NCBI RefSeq assembly: GCF_014652855.1
Contig: NZ_BMZP01000003.1
Coordinates: forward strand, 62,001-126,000
Source: Novosphingobium pokkalii
GTDB taxonomy: Bacteria > Pseudomonadota > Alphaproteobacteria > Sphingomonadales > Sphingomonadaceae
Length of the DNA: 64,000 nucleotides
Direction: 5' to 3'
Made by a program: the position numbers and the translations under genes. This document shows positions 6,707 through 17,835 of the stretch, one piece after another (the first letter of the stretch is position 1; each line of letters opens with the position of its first letter). The notes under the pieces were generated by a model that was given only the letters and a program-made list of their open reading frames with translations, searched no databases and was not told where the DNA came from.

Positions 6707-9133
6707 TCAGAACGTCCGCGTGATGGTGCCGCCGAACGTGCGGGGGTTGCCATAGACTTCGATTACCGGGGCCGAGGCACTGGCCGCGCCATAGGACACG
6801 GCATAGCGTTCGTTGGTCACGTTCTTGGCCCAGGCCTGCACCTGCCAGCGGTTGTCCTGCGTGCGCAGGCCCAGCCCGACATTGGTGATCGCCACCGGCG
6901 CCTGCCAGCCATAGATCGAGCGCGGATTGATGTAGGCGATACGGCTTTTCCAACTGGTGTTGGCAAAGCCGGTGAGGTTCCATTCCCCGCCGATCGGCTG
7001 GTCAATGTCCACCCCGCCCTGCACCGTCCACTTGTTGGACCCGATCACCTGATAGCCGGTGAGCGACAGCGGCTTGGCGGCGCCACCAAGCGCCGCCTGA
7101 TATTCCAGCGGTGCCGGGGCATCGGCATAATCGAGATATTTCGCGTCGTTGTAGGCCAGGTTGGCGTTGATGCCGAAGGCCGGCACCGGGCGATAGGTCG
7201 CTTCAAGTTCGAAGCCGCGCAGGCGCACCTTGCCGACATTGGCCAGATAAGTGCCGAACGAAGCGTTGGTGCTGTCGACGCGGCTGCTCTGATAATCGGT
7301 GATCGTGTTGTTGTAGAGATTGAGGTTGAGCGTGGCCTTGCCGCCCGCCCAGTTGGTCTTGATCCCGCCTTCAAAGTCGGTGGACTTTTCCGGCCGGGTG
7401 ATCACCAGCGCAGCCTGGCTGGCCGTGGCCGAGGTGTTGGCCGCGCCAGACTTCTCGCCATGGCTGGCCGAGGCATAGAGGAGCACGTTGGGCGTGACCT
7501 GCCAGGCCGGGTTGATCAGCCAGGCGACCGACCCGCGACTGACCTGGTTGGCGAGCGTATAGGCGCCCGCCGCGCTGCCGGTGGTGCCGCCCAGGTTGTT
7601 GAGCAGCGCCGTTTGCGATGCTGCGCCGGCCGGGTTGAGGCTTGCGACATTGAGCGCGTAACCGGCGACATTGACCTGCTTTTTTTCCCAGGTGTAGCGC
7701 ACCCCGCCGGTGACGGAGAATGTCGAGGTAAGATGCGCGGTGATTTGGCCAAAGCCGGCCACGCCGTCGATCGTCAGGCGCCCGTCGCGATCGTATTCCA
7801 GCCCGTCGATGTAGGACGATGGCACGCCCGAGCCGAGGAAGAAGGTGGACGCATCCGAACCGAAGATGGTGCGCAGGTTGCTGCGCAATTTCTCGTGCAG
7901 GTAGTAGGCGCCCACTTGCCAGTCGATCGTGCTACCCTTGGCCGAGGCCAGCCGGAGCTCCTGCGAATACTGATTGACGTCAACATCATAGCCCGCGCGA
8001 TAGATATCCAGCGGAGTATAATCGCTATCGTTGTAGGGACGGAAATAGAGCCGCCGCCACGCCGTGACGCCGGTCAGATTGACGCCGCCCAGATCCCAGT
8101 TGATCTCGTTGGACAGGCCATCGGTATTGGCTACCAGGCGATCCTGGTTGTTGAGATTGGCGTTGTAGGGCGCGTTGAGATTGGGCGTGTAACCGAACCG
8201 GGCGAGCTTGGCCGTCCAACTGCCGGTGCGCGGCGAATTGACCGTGCCATCCAGGTTGAGGTTCTGCGTCACATCCGCAACTGGCGGGTAGAAGTTGTTG
8301 TATTCGTTGGTTTCGTAATGCTCGGCGATCAGGCGCGAGGAGAAGTTGGCACTGGGTGTGAACAGCAACTGCCCGCGCACCGACCAGCGGTTGTTGTCGA
8401 GCAGCTTGGCCCCGTTGTAGGCATTGGTGTTCCAGCCGCCGCCCTTGCTTTCGGCAAAGGTCAGGCGATAGGCCAGCTTGTCGGCAATGATCGGCCCGGT
8501 GGCGTTGGCGCGCACCTGCACCGCGTCGTAATTGCCGTAGGTCGCCTGGAGCGTGTAGGACGGTTCGAACTTGGGCTTCGCGGTCTGCACGATCACTGCG
8601 CCGATCGTGGTGTTCTTGCCCAGCAGCGTGCCCTGCGGCCCGCGCACCACCTGGATGCTTTCCAGATCGACGAAATCGAGCCAGGAAAAGCCCACATGGG
8701 TGAAGAACACGTTGTCGACGATCAGGCCGACGCCGCCTTCGGCGCCATCGTTGCTGGCATTGCCACCTAGGCCGCGAATATAGAGCCCAGATACGCGCGT
8801 GTTCTGTTGCAGCGCGCTGAAATTGGGCACGCGCAGGGCAAATTCGCTGACCCGCTCGATCCGCTTGCTGGTCAGTTCCGCGCCGGAAACAGCGGAAATC
8901 GCCAAGGGCACGGCCTGGAGCTTTTCCTCGCGATGGCGTGCGGTGACGGTGATCGCGCCGGCATCGGGCACCTCGGGGCTGCCCGGATCGGCGGCGGGCG
9001 CGGGCGCCTGCTCGCCGGTTGCAGCAGCGGGGACTTCGGCCGCATGGGCCAGACTCGGCGCAGCCAGGGCGGTGGAGGCAAGCAGCAGGGCGCCCAGGCC
9101 CGTGGCCGAGCGGGTGGCGTGAACAATCGACAT
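6707..9133 (-). CDS. TonB-dependent outer-membrane receptor
   Basis: 808 residues from ATG 9133, chosen because GAGGGA lies upstream and the signal peptide (MSIVHATRSATGLGALLLAST...AHA) starts there; ATG 9151 is an alternative. After cleavage comes a TonB-box region (GAITVTARHREEKLQAVPLAISAV), the plug domain with LYIRGLGGN, VDNVFF and the strong VVRGPQGTLLGKNTTIGAV motif, then a 22-strand barrel ending in a terminal Phe (GGTITRTF). It is first in a coupled unit with the relic and the MFS permease, preceded by a ~350-nt leader containing the second conserved RNA element. A ligand such as an organosulfur compound is inferred from context only. Confidence 0.9.
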   Translation of the reverse strand: MSIVHATRSATGLGALLLASTALAAPSLAHAAEVPAAATGEQAPAPAADPGSPEVPDAGAITVTARHREEKLQAVPLAISAVSGAELTSKRIERVSEFALRVPNFSALQQNTRVSGLYIRGLGGNASNDGAEGGVGLIVDNVFFTHVGFSWLDFVDLESIQVVRGPQGTLLGKNTTIGAVIVQTAKPKFEPSYTLQATYGNYDAVQVRANATGPIIADKLAYRLTFAESKGGGWNTNAYNGAKLLDNNRWSVRGQLLFTPSANFSSRLIAEHYETNEYNNFYPPVADVTQNLNLDGTVNSPRTGSWTAKLARFGYTPNLNAPYNANLNNQDRLVANTDGLSNEINWDLGGVNLTGVTAWRRLYFRPYNDSDYTPLDIYRAGYDVDVNQYSQELRLASAKGSTIDWQVGAYYLHEKLRSNLRTIFGSDASTFFLGSGVPSSYIDGLEYDRDGRLTIDGVAGFGQITAHLTSTFSVTGGVRYTWEKKQVNVAGYALNVASLNPAGAASQTALLNNLGGTTGSAAGAYTLANQVSRGSVAWLINPAWQVTPNVLLYASASHGEKSGAANTSATASQAALVITRPEKSTDFEGGIKTNWAGGKATLNLNLYNNTITDYQSSRVDSTNASFGTYLANVGKVRLRGFELEATYRPVPAFGINANLAYNDAKYLDYADAPAPLEYQAALGGAAKPLSLTGYQVIGSNKWTVQGGVDIDQPIGGEWNLTGFANTSWKSRIAYINPRSIYGWQAPVAITNVGLGLRTQDNRWQVQAWAKNVTNERYAVSYGAASASAPVIEVYGNPRTFGGTITRTF

Positions 9134-9297
9134 GGAAACGTGGTCCCTCATGGACGAGCGGCACAGGCCGACCTGCCCCGACAAGGGCATCGCCGCACCG
9201 CCTGATTATGGCGCAAGGATAAGAATCGCCGGATGGCAGCGCGCCCCGCTCTCAGGGCCCCCGGTGTCAGGGATCAGCGCGCGCAGGCGTTATTGTC

Positions 9298-9315
9298 CTA
9301 GGATTGGCATTGCAT
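9298..9315 (-). other. Candidate leader peptide MQCQS
   Basis: CAGGGGTG followed by ATACG and ATG CAA TGC CAA TCC TAG, at the same distance from the conserved element as the MHKTIRMC frame in the other leader. Only the start region and the presence of a Cys codon are shared. Confidence 0.3.
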
Positions 9316-9341
9316 CGTATCACCCCTGAAACAGCGGGGAA

Positions 9342-9431
9342 CACGAAGCCTGGCGAGGTCGCCCCAGCGTTCGCGCGCTTTAGCCGTTGGTAACGCGGAG
9401 CAAGCTGCTTCCCGATCAAAAGCCGCGGGCC
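9342..9431 (-). promoter_or_regulatory. Conserved leader RNA element, copy 2 (riboswitch-like)
   Basis: 90 nt almost identical to 4891-4979, lying about 210 nt upstream of the TonB receptor start. The two changes (GTTACC here, GTGATC there) fall in a joining segment, while every predicted helix is unchanged. This argues for selection or recent duplication. The remaining 9134-9665 interval holds the short leader ORF, a candidate promoter, and the divergent upstream region of the iron permease gene; no other gene is seen. Confidence 0.6.
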
Positions 9432-9488
9432 CGCTGCGGCCACAAGTGGCCGGCGCAGCATGGGGCCAGCCCGCTGCGTCTTGATCTC

Positions 9489-9517
9489 TATTTATTTGAT
9501 AGACTTTTGACGGTCAA
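9489..9517 (-). promoter_or_regulatory. Candidate sigma-70 type promoter of the TonB receptor unit
   Basis: On the minus strand TTGACC, a 17-nt spacer and TAAATA, ending about 58 nt before the conserved leader. The spacer and -10 region include TCTAT-caaataa-ATAGA, an inverted repeat that could be an operator. Confidence 0.45.
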
Positions 9518-9665
9518 GCTGCGGCGATAGATCGACCCTGCAAGCAATTCTTGGGCAGGGCCAAGCGGACATGCGCCAGCGACGGTTCCCTGCCCTTTCG
9601 GGAACCGGGTGGCCGCCGACCGGGTTGAGACACGAAACAGCAATCTTTGCAGAAAGACCCACGCC

Positions 9666-10073
9666 ATGGACCGGCTTTTCACCGCGTTTGCCAATCGCGT
9701 TTCGGCCCTGGCCGGCCAGCCGGCAAGCTTTGCCCTGGCCACGCTGGTCATCGTGGTCTGGGCCGTATCGGGTCCGATCTTCGCCTGGTCCGATACCTGG
9801 CAACTGGTGATCAACACCGGCACCACGATCGTCACGTTCCTGATGGTCTTCGTGATCCAGAACGCGCAAAACCGCGATGCCGCCGCCATGCAGGCCAAGC
9901 TGGACGAGTTGATCCGGGCGCTGGAAGGCGCGCGCGGCGATTTCATCGGGATCGAGCACCTCTCGGACAGCAAGATTTCCGACATCCGCACCGCGCTGGA
10001 GCAGGAAAGCGGATGCGATACCGACAGTGCCAGCGTGGAGGAAAGCGTAGAGGTCTTGCTCAAGCGCCGCTGA
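9666..10073 (+). CDS. Low-affinity iron permease family protein
   Basis: 135 residues starting at ATG 9666 (MDRLFTAFANRVSALAG). The pattern is a short amphipathic lead, two membrane segments (about 18-40 and 46-66, the second containing INTGTTIVTFLMVFVIQNAQNRD), and a soluble tail with AMQAKLDELIRALEGARGDFIGIEHLSD. This is the classic layout of the Iron_permease family, whose bacterial members are about 130 residues. The role in iron uptake is inherited from a distant fungal homologue and is weakly established in bacteria. It reads divergently from the TonB receptor unit. Confidence 0.8.
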   Translation: MDRLFTAFANRVSALAGQPASFALATLVIVVWAVSGPIFAWSDTWQLVINTGTTIVTFLMVFVIQNAQNRDAAAMQAKLDELIRALEGARGDFIGIEHLSDSKISDIRTALEQESGCDTDSASVEESVEVLLKRR

Positions 10074-10190
10074 TTGCTTGGACATGCCCTTTTTATCAAG
10101 GGCATCGACTGTATCAAACCCTTTCAGATGAAACTGCCTTGGGCTAGGCTCCCCGCGATTGAGGGGATTAGATCAAGGAAGAATGGCACT

Positions 10191-12245
10191 GTGACATTGC
10201 GCATGATCGTTTTGGCGAGCACGGCCCTGACCGTGGCGAGCCAGCCAGCTTTGGCGAGCCCTGCCCCCGCAGCGCAGACCTCCGTCCCCGCCCCGACCTC
10301 CAGCACCGATGCCAGCAGCGGCCCGATTGGCGGCTGGGGCGTTGACCTTTCAGGCCGCGACCTTTCGGTCAAGCCCGGCAACGATTTCGACACCTATGCC
10401 AACGGCACCTGGAAGGCGCGCACGCCGATCCCGGCGGAGCGCCCCAACATCGGCACGCTCGCGCTGATCGACGAGCGCGTGCAGGACCAGATGAAAGGCC
10501 TGGTCGCCGCCATGCCTGCCACCAGCCAGGTGGGCGCACTCTATGCCAGCTTCATGGACGAAGCAGCGATCGAGAAGCGCGGCATTGCCCCGCTCCAGGC
10601 CGATATCGCCCGCGTCATGGCCCTGCCCGACAAGGTTGCCTTTGCCCGTGCGATGGGTGGCAGCGAAGGCCGCTTCGGTATCAGCCTGATCGGCTATGGC
10701 GTGGGGCCGGATACCGCCAACGCCGGGCTCAACGTGCTGACGCTGGGCCAGAGCGGCCTGGGCCTGCCCGACCGCGACTATTACCTAAAGCCCGCCTTCG
10801 CGCCGCAGCGTGAGGCCTATGTCGCCTATATCACGCGCACCCTGCAAACGCTGGGCATCGCCAACCCGGCCGAGGCAGCCAAGGCCATCATGGCCTTTGA
10901 AACCGACATCGCCACGGTAAGCTGGGACGTGGCCCGCCGTCGTGACCGCAGTGCCACCAACAACCCGATGTCTTCAACCGAACTCGCCGCCTACGCGCCT
11001 GGCGTTGATTGGGTCGCATTCTTCGATGGCGCCAAAGTGCCGCCCCAGCAGCGCATCATCGTGCGGGAAAACAGCGCGATCCGCGATCTCGCCGCGCTCT
11101 ATGCCAAGACGCCGCTGGAAACGCTGAAGCTGTGGCAGGCCTTCCACGTAGCCGACCAGGCCTCGCCCTATCTGACCCAGGCGATGGTCGACAGCCGCTT
11201 TGCCTTTACCCGCACGCTGACCGGCGTGGGGCAGCTCAAGCCGCGCTGGAAGCGCGGGCTGGAACTGGTCAATGGCCAGTTGGGGGAAGCGGCCGGCCAG
11301 GCCTATGTCGCGAAGTATTTCCCGCCCGCGTCGAAGGCGCGCATGCAGGAACTGGTCGCCAACCTGCGCGCCGCGTTCGTCACCCGTATCCAGGCAAATC
11401 CGTGGATGAGCGAACCGACCAAGCAGGCCGCGTTGGCCAAGCTGGCGCGGATCGACGTGATGGTCGGCTATCCGGATATGTGGCGCGATTACAGCGCGCT
11501 GACGATCAAGCCCGACGATCTCTATGGCAATGTCACGCGCGCCGCGCGGTTCAACGCCGATTACGAGATGGAAGACCTGGGCAAGCCGGTGAACCGCAAG
11601 AAGTGGGGCATGAACCCGCAGACTGTGAACGCCTACAACGGCGGCGCCAAGCTCCAGATCGTGTTCCCCGCCGGCATCCTCCAACCGCCGCTGTTCGATC
11701 CGCGCGCCGACGATGCCGTGAACTATGGCGCCACCGGGGCGATCATCGGCCACGAAATCAGCCACAGCTTCGATGACCAGGGCCGCAAGATCGATGCCAA
11801 TGGCGCGATCACCGATTGGTGGACGCCGCAGGACGCGCAGCGGTTCGAGGCGGAAGCCAAGGTCTTTGGTGATGAATACGCCCGGTTCGAGGCGGCGCCC
11901 GGTGCCTTCATCAACCCCAAGCTGACCATGGGCGAGAACATTGCCGACCTTGCCGGGCTGCAAGTGGCGCTCGATGCCTATCACAAGTCGCTGGGCGGCA
12001 AGCCGGCGCCGGTGATCGACGGCCTAACCGGCGACCAGCGTTTCTTCCTGTCATTCGCCCAAGCCTGGCGCGCCAACCAGCGCGTGGATGCGCTGCGCAA
12101 CCAGGTCACCACCGATCCGCACAGCCCGGCCCGCTTCCGCATCCTGGGACCGCTGCCCAATATCGAGGCGTGGTATCAGGCGTTTGGCGTCAAGCCGGGC
12201 GACACGATGTACATCCCGCCGGAAAAGCGCGCCAAGCTGTGGTGA
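10191..12245 (+). CDS. M13 family metallopeptidase (neprilysin/PepO-like)
   Basis: 684 residues from GTG 10191, chosen for the AAGGAAG upstream and the signal peptide beginning MTLRMIVLASTALTVASQPALA. There is no lipobox Cys, so a periplasmic location is inferred. The N-terminal M13 domain starts at FDTYANGTWK. The catalytic domain has NPQTVNAYNGG, GAIIGHEISHSFDDQGR (zinc-binding HExxH, around residue 520) and GENIADLAGLQVAL (third ligand Glu in ExxxD). The end is the usual DTMYIPPEKRAKLW. Length is normal for the family. It is a single-gene unit followed by a hairpin repeat that can serve as terminator. Confidence 0.93.
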   Translation: MTLRMIVLASTALTVASQPALASPAPAAQTSVPAPTSSTDASSGPIGGWGVDLSGRDLSVKPGNDFDTYANGTWKARTPIPAERPNIGTLALIDERVQDQMKGLVAAMPATSQVGALYASFMDEAAIEKRGIAPLQADIARVMALPDKVAFARAMGGSEGRFGISLIGYGVGPDTANAGLNVLTLGQSGLGLPDRDYYLKPAFAPQREAYVAYITRTLQTLGIANPAEAAKAIMAFETDIATVSWDVARRRDRSATNNPMSSTELAAYAPGVDWVAFFDGAKVPPQQRIIVRENSAIRDLAALYAKTPLETLKLWQAFHVADQASPYLTQAMVDSRFAFTRTLTGVGQLKPRWKRGLELVNGQLGEAAGQAYVAKYFPPASKARMQELVANLRAAFVTRIQANPWMSEPTKQAALAKLARIDVMVGYPDMWRDYSALTIKPDDLYGNVTRAARFNADYEMEDLGKPVNRKKWGMNPQTVNAYNGGAKLQIVFPAGILQPPLFDPRADDAVNYGATGAIIGHEISHSFDDQGRKIDANGAITDWWTPQDAQRFEAEAKVFGDEYARFEAAPGAFINPKLTMGENIADLAGLQVALDAYHKSLGGKPAPVIDGLTGDQRFFLSFAQAWRANQRVDALRNQVTTDPHSPARFRILGPLPNIEAWYQAFGVKPGDTMYIPPEKRAKLW

Positions 12246-12260
12246 GCTGAGGCTGAAACA

Positions 12261-12434
12261 AAAAAGCCCCCTCCTCTTCAGAGGAGGGGGTTTGGGGGTG
12301 GTGGAAACCACACCCGAGATTTGCTGGCTTATACAGCAGCTTATAATATAAAACGGAACGATGCAGGCAGCCATTGCGCCAGGCCTCGCACCACCCCCAA
12401 CCCCCTCCTCTGAAGAGGAGGGGGCTTTTTTTTT
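12261..12434. repeat. Inverted pair of CCCCCTCCTC hairpins (REPIN-like), copy A
   Basis: The left unit at 12261-12308 has A-run, CCCCCTCCTC-TTCA-GAGGAGGGGG, then TTTGGGGGTGGTGG. The right unit at 12389-12434 is its mirror: CACCACCCCCAACCCCCTCCTCTGAAGAGGAGGGGG and a T8 run. Each hairpin can act as a terminator, for the M13 peptidase gene and for the 72-aa gene after secA. The same pair arrangement recurs at 43732-43823. Confidence 0.75.
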
Positions 12435-12441
12435 GCCTGGG

Positions 12442-12660
12442 TCAGTCCAGCTTGGTGCGGATCTTGGCGATCAGCTTGGCGATGCGTTCGCCCGCTTCGG
12501 TAAAGGTTTCCACATCAGCGCGATTGTTGTTGCCGCGCGCTTCCTTGGCGGATTCGAGGTAGCCTTCCAGGTCAACCTCCAGCGCATCGACAATCATTTC
12601 GGCTTCGTCTTCGCTCAGCGTGAGCTTGATGGTCTTGTCCAACGTCAGTTCCTTGTTCAT
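12442..12660 (-). CDS. Small acidic protein of unknown function downstream of secA
   Basis: 72 residues, MNKELTLDKTIKLTLSEDEA then a helical stretch rich in Glu, Ala and Arg. I do not recognise a family. It starts 6 bp after the secA stop and ends just before the hairpin at 12389-12434, so it is very likely co-transcribed with secA. No signal peptide or membrane segment. The predicted shape is a short strand followed by two amphipathic helices. Confidence that it is a real gene comes from the tight spacing, the ordinary composition, and the absence of a better frame. Confidence 0.6.
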   Translation of the reverse strand: MNKELTLDKTIKLTLSEDEAEMIVDALEVDLEGYLESAKEARGNNNRADVETFTEAGERIAKLIAKIRTKLD

Positions 12661-12666
12661 GCGGGC

Positions 12667-15396
<2,730 letters not shown>

Positions 15397-15525
15397 GGCG
15401 GTGTTTCCTGTAATGCGAATGGTGGCCAAGGGGGCCTGGCTTGTGCCGCGCGCAGCATGCGTGCATGGGGGCGGCAACGCGAATATCGGGGATTGGTGCC
15501 CGCAAAGAACGGGCGGCGCGGCGCG

Positions 15526-15792
15526 TTATTCGCGCGCGCGGTCGCAGCGATGCGTGCTGGTGCGGGCCAGGGCCAGCGGCGCAAAGGCCGCCGGCAGCGC
15601 CTGCTGCGCCACATGGAAGACCGGGCGCGCGGCGCGCACACGGGCCGCCTGCACCACGCAATGCGCGGCCGCCGGAGCAGCGACCATGCCGGCATGCTCG
15701 CTACCCGCCACTTCGGTGCGCGTGGTGGCATTGGCCACCTCGGGCAGCGACAGGCCGCTGAGCAGGGCAAACAGGACAAGCAGAAAGCGCAT
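15526..15792 (-). CDS. Small predicted secreted protein, unknown function
   Basis: 88 residues with a clear signal peptide (MRFLLVLFALLSGLSLPEVANA, cleavage expected after ANA) and a short Ala/Arg-rich mature part containing two cysteines (AAHCVVQ and THRCDR). Oriented like secA, 129 bp upstream of it. No domain is recognised. The composition of the mature part resembles out-of-frame GC-rich sequence, so the reality of the C-terminal half is uncertain. The signal peptide is the main support. Confidence 0.45.
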   Translation of the reverse strand: MRFLLVLFALLSGLSLPEVANATTRTEVAGSEHAGMVAAPAAAHCVVQAARVRAARPVFHVAQQALPAAFAPLALARTSTHRCDRARE

Positions 15793-15857
15793 TACGGGCG
15801 GAGATAGGGAACGCCTCGCCGCGCGTAAAGCGCAAACGGTGGAATTTGATGCAAGGC

Positions 15858-16475
15858 TCAGGGCACGTCCTCAACCTTGGTGGTGAATATCATCGTCACC
15901 CGCTTGCTGACCGGCTTGCCCGCAGCATCCTTGGCCGGCTTCAACACGGCCGCGTTGGCGCAGGCGGGTGGTCCGTTGCCCGCCGGGATGGGATGCTGCA
16001 CGCCCTTCTCGTCCGTCCCCACGCAATCCGATACATGGCCATCGGCATTGATCGTGTAAGCGATCGAAACGGTCTGTGGCTCGGGCACGTCATCGACATT
16101 CTGCGGGATCTGCCAGCGTACCGAACTGCGGTAGACGCCGGCCTCGGGCTTGCCGCCTTTCGTCCCCGGCTTGAATCCGGCACGTGCCATGAGCGATGTG
16201 CAAGTCGCCTCGTCCAGATCGGCCGACCCACTGCTGGCCGTGATCTCGCACCCCGTGACCTTGCCCTGGACGTCATAGCTCAGCACGAAGCCAACGTTTC
16301 CGGCTTCATTGTTGCGCAAGGCACGGGGCGGGTAATCGTCTGGGGTAACCCACTCACCCGGATTGCCCAGCGGATGCGGCGGGACAACGACAGGTGGCCG
16401 CGCCATCGCGGTTCCGGCGAGCGCGCAGCCCGCCAGTGTGGTCAACCCGGCAGTCCGGCGCATCGCACGATACAT
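15858..16475 (-). CDS. TonB C-terminal domain (TonB-C) periplasmic protein
   Basis: 205 residues from ATG 16475 with GGGGAAT upstream. A signal peptide (MYRAMRRTAGLTTLAGCALAGTAMA) is followed by a proline-rich linker and the TonB-C fold: DYPPRALRNNEAGNVGFVLSYDVQGKVTGCEITASSGSADLDEATC. A second, weaker beta-rich repeat follows (VSIAYTINADGHVSDCVG). The protein lacks the long Pro-Lys spacer and N-terminal anchor of a true TonB, so an energy-transducing role is not certain. Such stand-alone TonB-C proteins are frequent in sphingomonads. Monocistronic, divergent from argJ. Confidence 0.8.
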   Translation of the reverse strand: MYRAMRRTAGLTTLAGCALAGTAMARPPVVVPPHPLGNPGEWVTPDDYPPRALRNNEAGNVGFVLSYDVQGKVTGCEITASSGSADLDEATCTSLMARAGFKPGTKGGKPEAGVYRSSVRWQIPQNVDDVPEPQTVSIAYTINADGHVSDCVGTDEKGVQHPIPAGNGPPACANAAVLKPAKDAAGKPVSKRVTMIFTTKVEDVP

Positions 16476-16603
16476 GGCTTGATTCCCCTGATGTTGTCCA
16501 CGGTGATGCAGACTGTTGCGAGCACGGTCAATGACATGCTCCACCATTTCGGCATGCGCTCGGCCATGGACGCGGCGCGGCCAAATCGCTAGGGAACGCG
16601 GCC

Positions 16604-17830
16604 ATGTCAGACGCCGTTTCCCCGCTCGCCTCGCCCTTCCCCGCCCTGCCGGCGATTGCCGGCGTCACCCCGCACGTCGCCCGCGCCGGGTACAAGGACT
16701 GGGGCCGCTGCGACCTTACCTATGTGGAACTGGACGAAGGCACTGCCGTGGCGGGGGTGTTCACCCGCAACCTGTGCTGTTCTTCCGAAGTGGAACTGGG
16801 GCGGCAGAACGTAGCGCAAGGGCAGGCCCGCGCGCTGGTGGTCAATGCCGGCAATTCCAATGCCTTTACCGGCTATCGCGGACGCGAGGCGGTCGAAGCG
16901 ATCATGGACCAGGTTTGCGCGCATCTCGGCTGCGCGCGCGAGCAGGTATTCGTTTCCTCCACCGGCGTGATCGGCGTGCCGCTGCCCAAGGACAAGGCCC
17001 GCGCCGGGATCGAGGCCGCCTTGCTGGCCGCGCCCTGCACCTGGGAAGAAGCGGCGCAGACCATCGGCACCACCGACACCTTTGCCAAGGGCGCCACGGC
17101 CACCGCCATCGTCGGTGATACCACGGTCACGCTGTCGGCGATCATCAAGGGATCGGGCATGATCGCGCCCGACATGGCGACCATGCTGGGCTATGTCTTC
17201 ACCGACGCCGCTGTGACCCCGGCGTTTCTCCAAGAATGCCTTTCGGCCGCCAACAAGCGCACGTTCTCGTGCATCACCGTGGACAGTGACACGTCCACCA
17301 GCGACACCGTGCTGGCCTTTGCCACCGGCAAGGCGGGCAACGCCCCCATCGCCAGCCTGGACGATACCGGCGGGCAAGCCTTTGCCGCCGCGCTGGAGCA
17401 GGTCTGCCGCGAGCTGGCGCATCTGGTGGTCAAGGATGGTGAAGGCGCGCAGAAGTTCATCGCCGTGGCCGTTTCCGGCGCGGTTTCCGATGAAAGCGCG
17501 CGCCGCGTGGGCCTGGCCATTGCCAATTCGCCACTGGTCAAGACGGCCATTGCCGGGGAAGACGCCAACTGGGGCCGCGTGGTCATGGCCGTGGGCAAGG
17601 CCGGAGAGCCGGCCGACCGCGACCGCTTGTCGATCGGCTTTGGCGGCACCTGGGCGGCCAAGGACGGCCAGCCGCTCGCCGACTATGACGAAGCCCCGGT
17701 CGCCGCGCACCTCAAGGGCCGAGACATCTCGATCGAGGTGGACCTGGGCCTGGGCGAAGGCCGCGCCACGGTGTGGACCTGCGACCTGACGCACGGCTAC
17801 ATCTCGATCAACGCCGACTACCGGAGCTGA
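16604..17830 (+). CDS. argJ: Bifunctional ornithine acetyltransferase / N-acetylglutamate synthase
   Basis: Recycles the acetyl group between N-acetylornithine and glutamate in arginine biosynthesis. 408 residues. The N-terminal alpha chain has NAGNSNAFTG and VSSTGVIG. The autoprocessing site is KGSGMIAPDMATMLGYVFTDA, with cleavage expected before Thr193, which becomes the nucleophile of the beta chain. The beta chain has the conserved CITVDSDTSTSD, VKDGEGAQKFI and AGEDANWGRV and the usual end (ISINADYRS). Followed at 6 bp by a GST gene and then an inositol-phosphatase family gene, so a three-gene unit is likely. Confidence 0.96.
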   Translation: MSDAVSPLASPFPALPAIAGVTPHVARAGYKDWGRCDLTYVELDEGTAVAGVFTRNLCCSSEVELGRQNVAQGQARALVVNAGNSNAFTGYRGREAVEAIMDQVCAHLGCAREQVFVSSTGVIGVPLPKDKARAGIEAALLAAPCTWEEAAQTIGTTDTFAKGATATAIVGDTTVTLSAIIKGSGMIAPDMATMLGYVFTDAAVTPAFLQECLSAANKRTFSCITVDSDTSTSDTVLAFATGKAGNAPIASLDDTGGQAFAAALEQVCRELAHLVVKDGEGAQKFIAVAVSGAVSDESARRVGLAIANSPLVKTAIAGEDANWGRVVMAVGKAGEPADRDRLSIGFGGTWAAKDGQPLADYDEAPVAAHLKGRDISIEVDLGLGEGRATVWTCDLTHGYISINADYRS

Positions 17831-17835
17831 GCGCC

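Noticed and set aside
4891..9431. Direct assignment of the leader as a SAM-II riboswitch
   Set aside because: The GCUAAAG tail matches in part, but the P1 loop and the pseudoknot pairing do not line up with the SAM-II consensus I remember. A covariance search is needed, so it stays a candidate.
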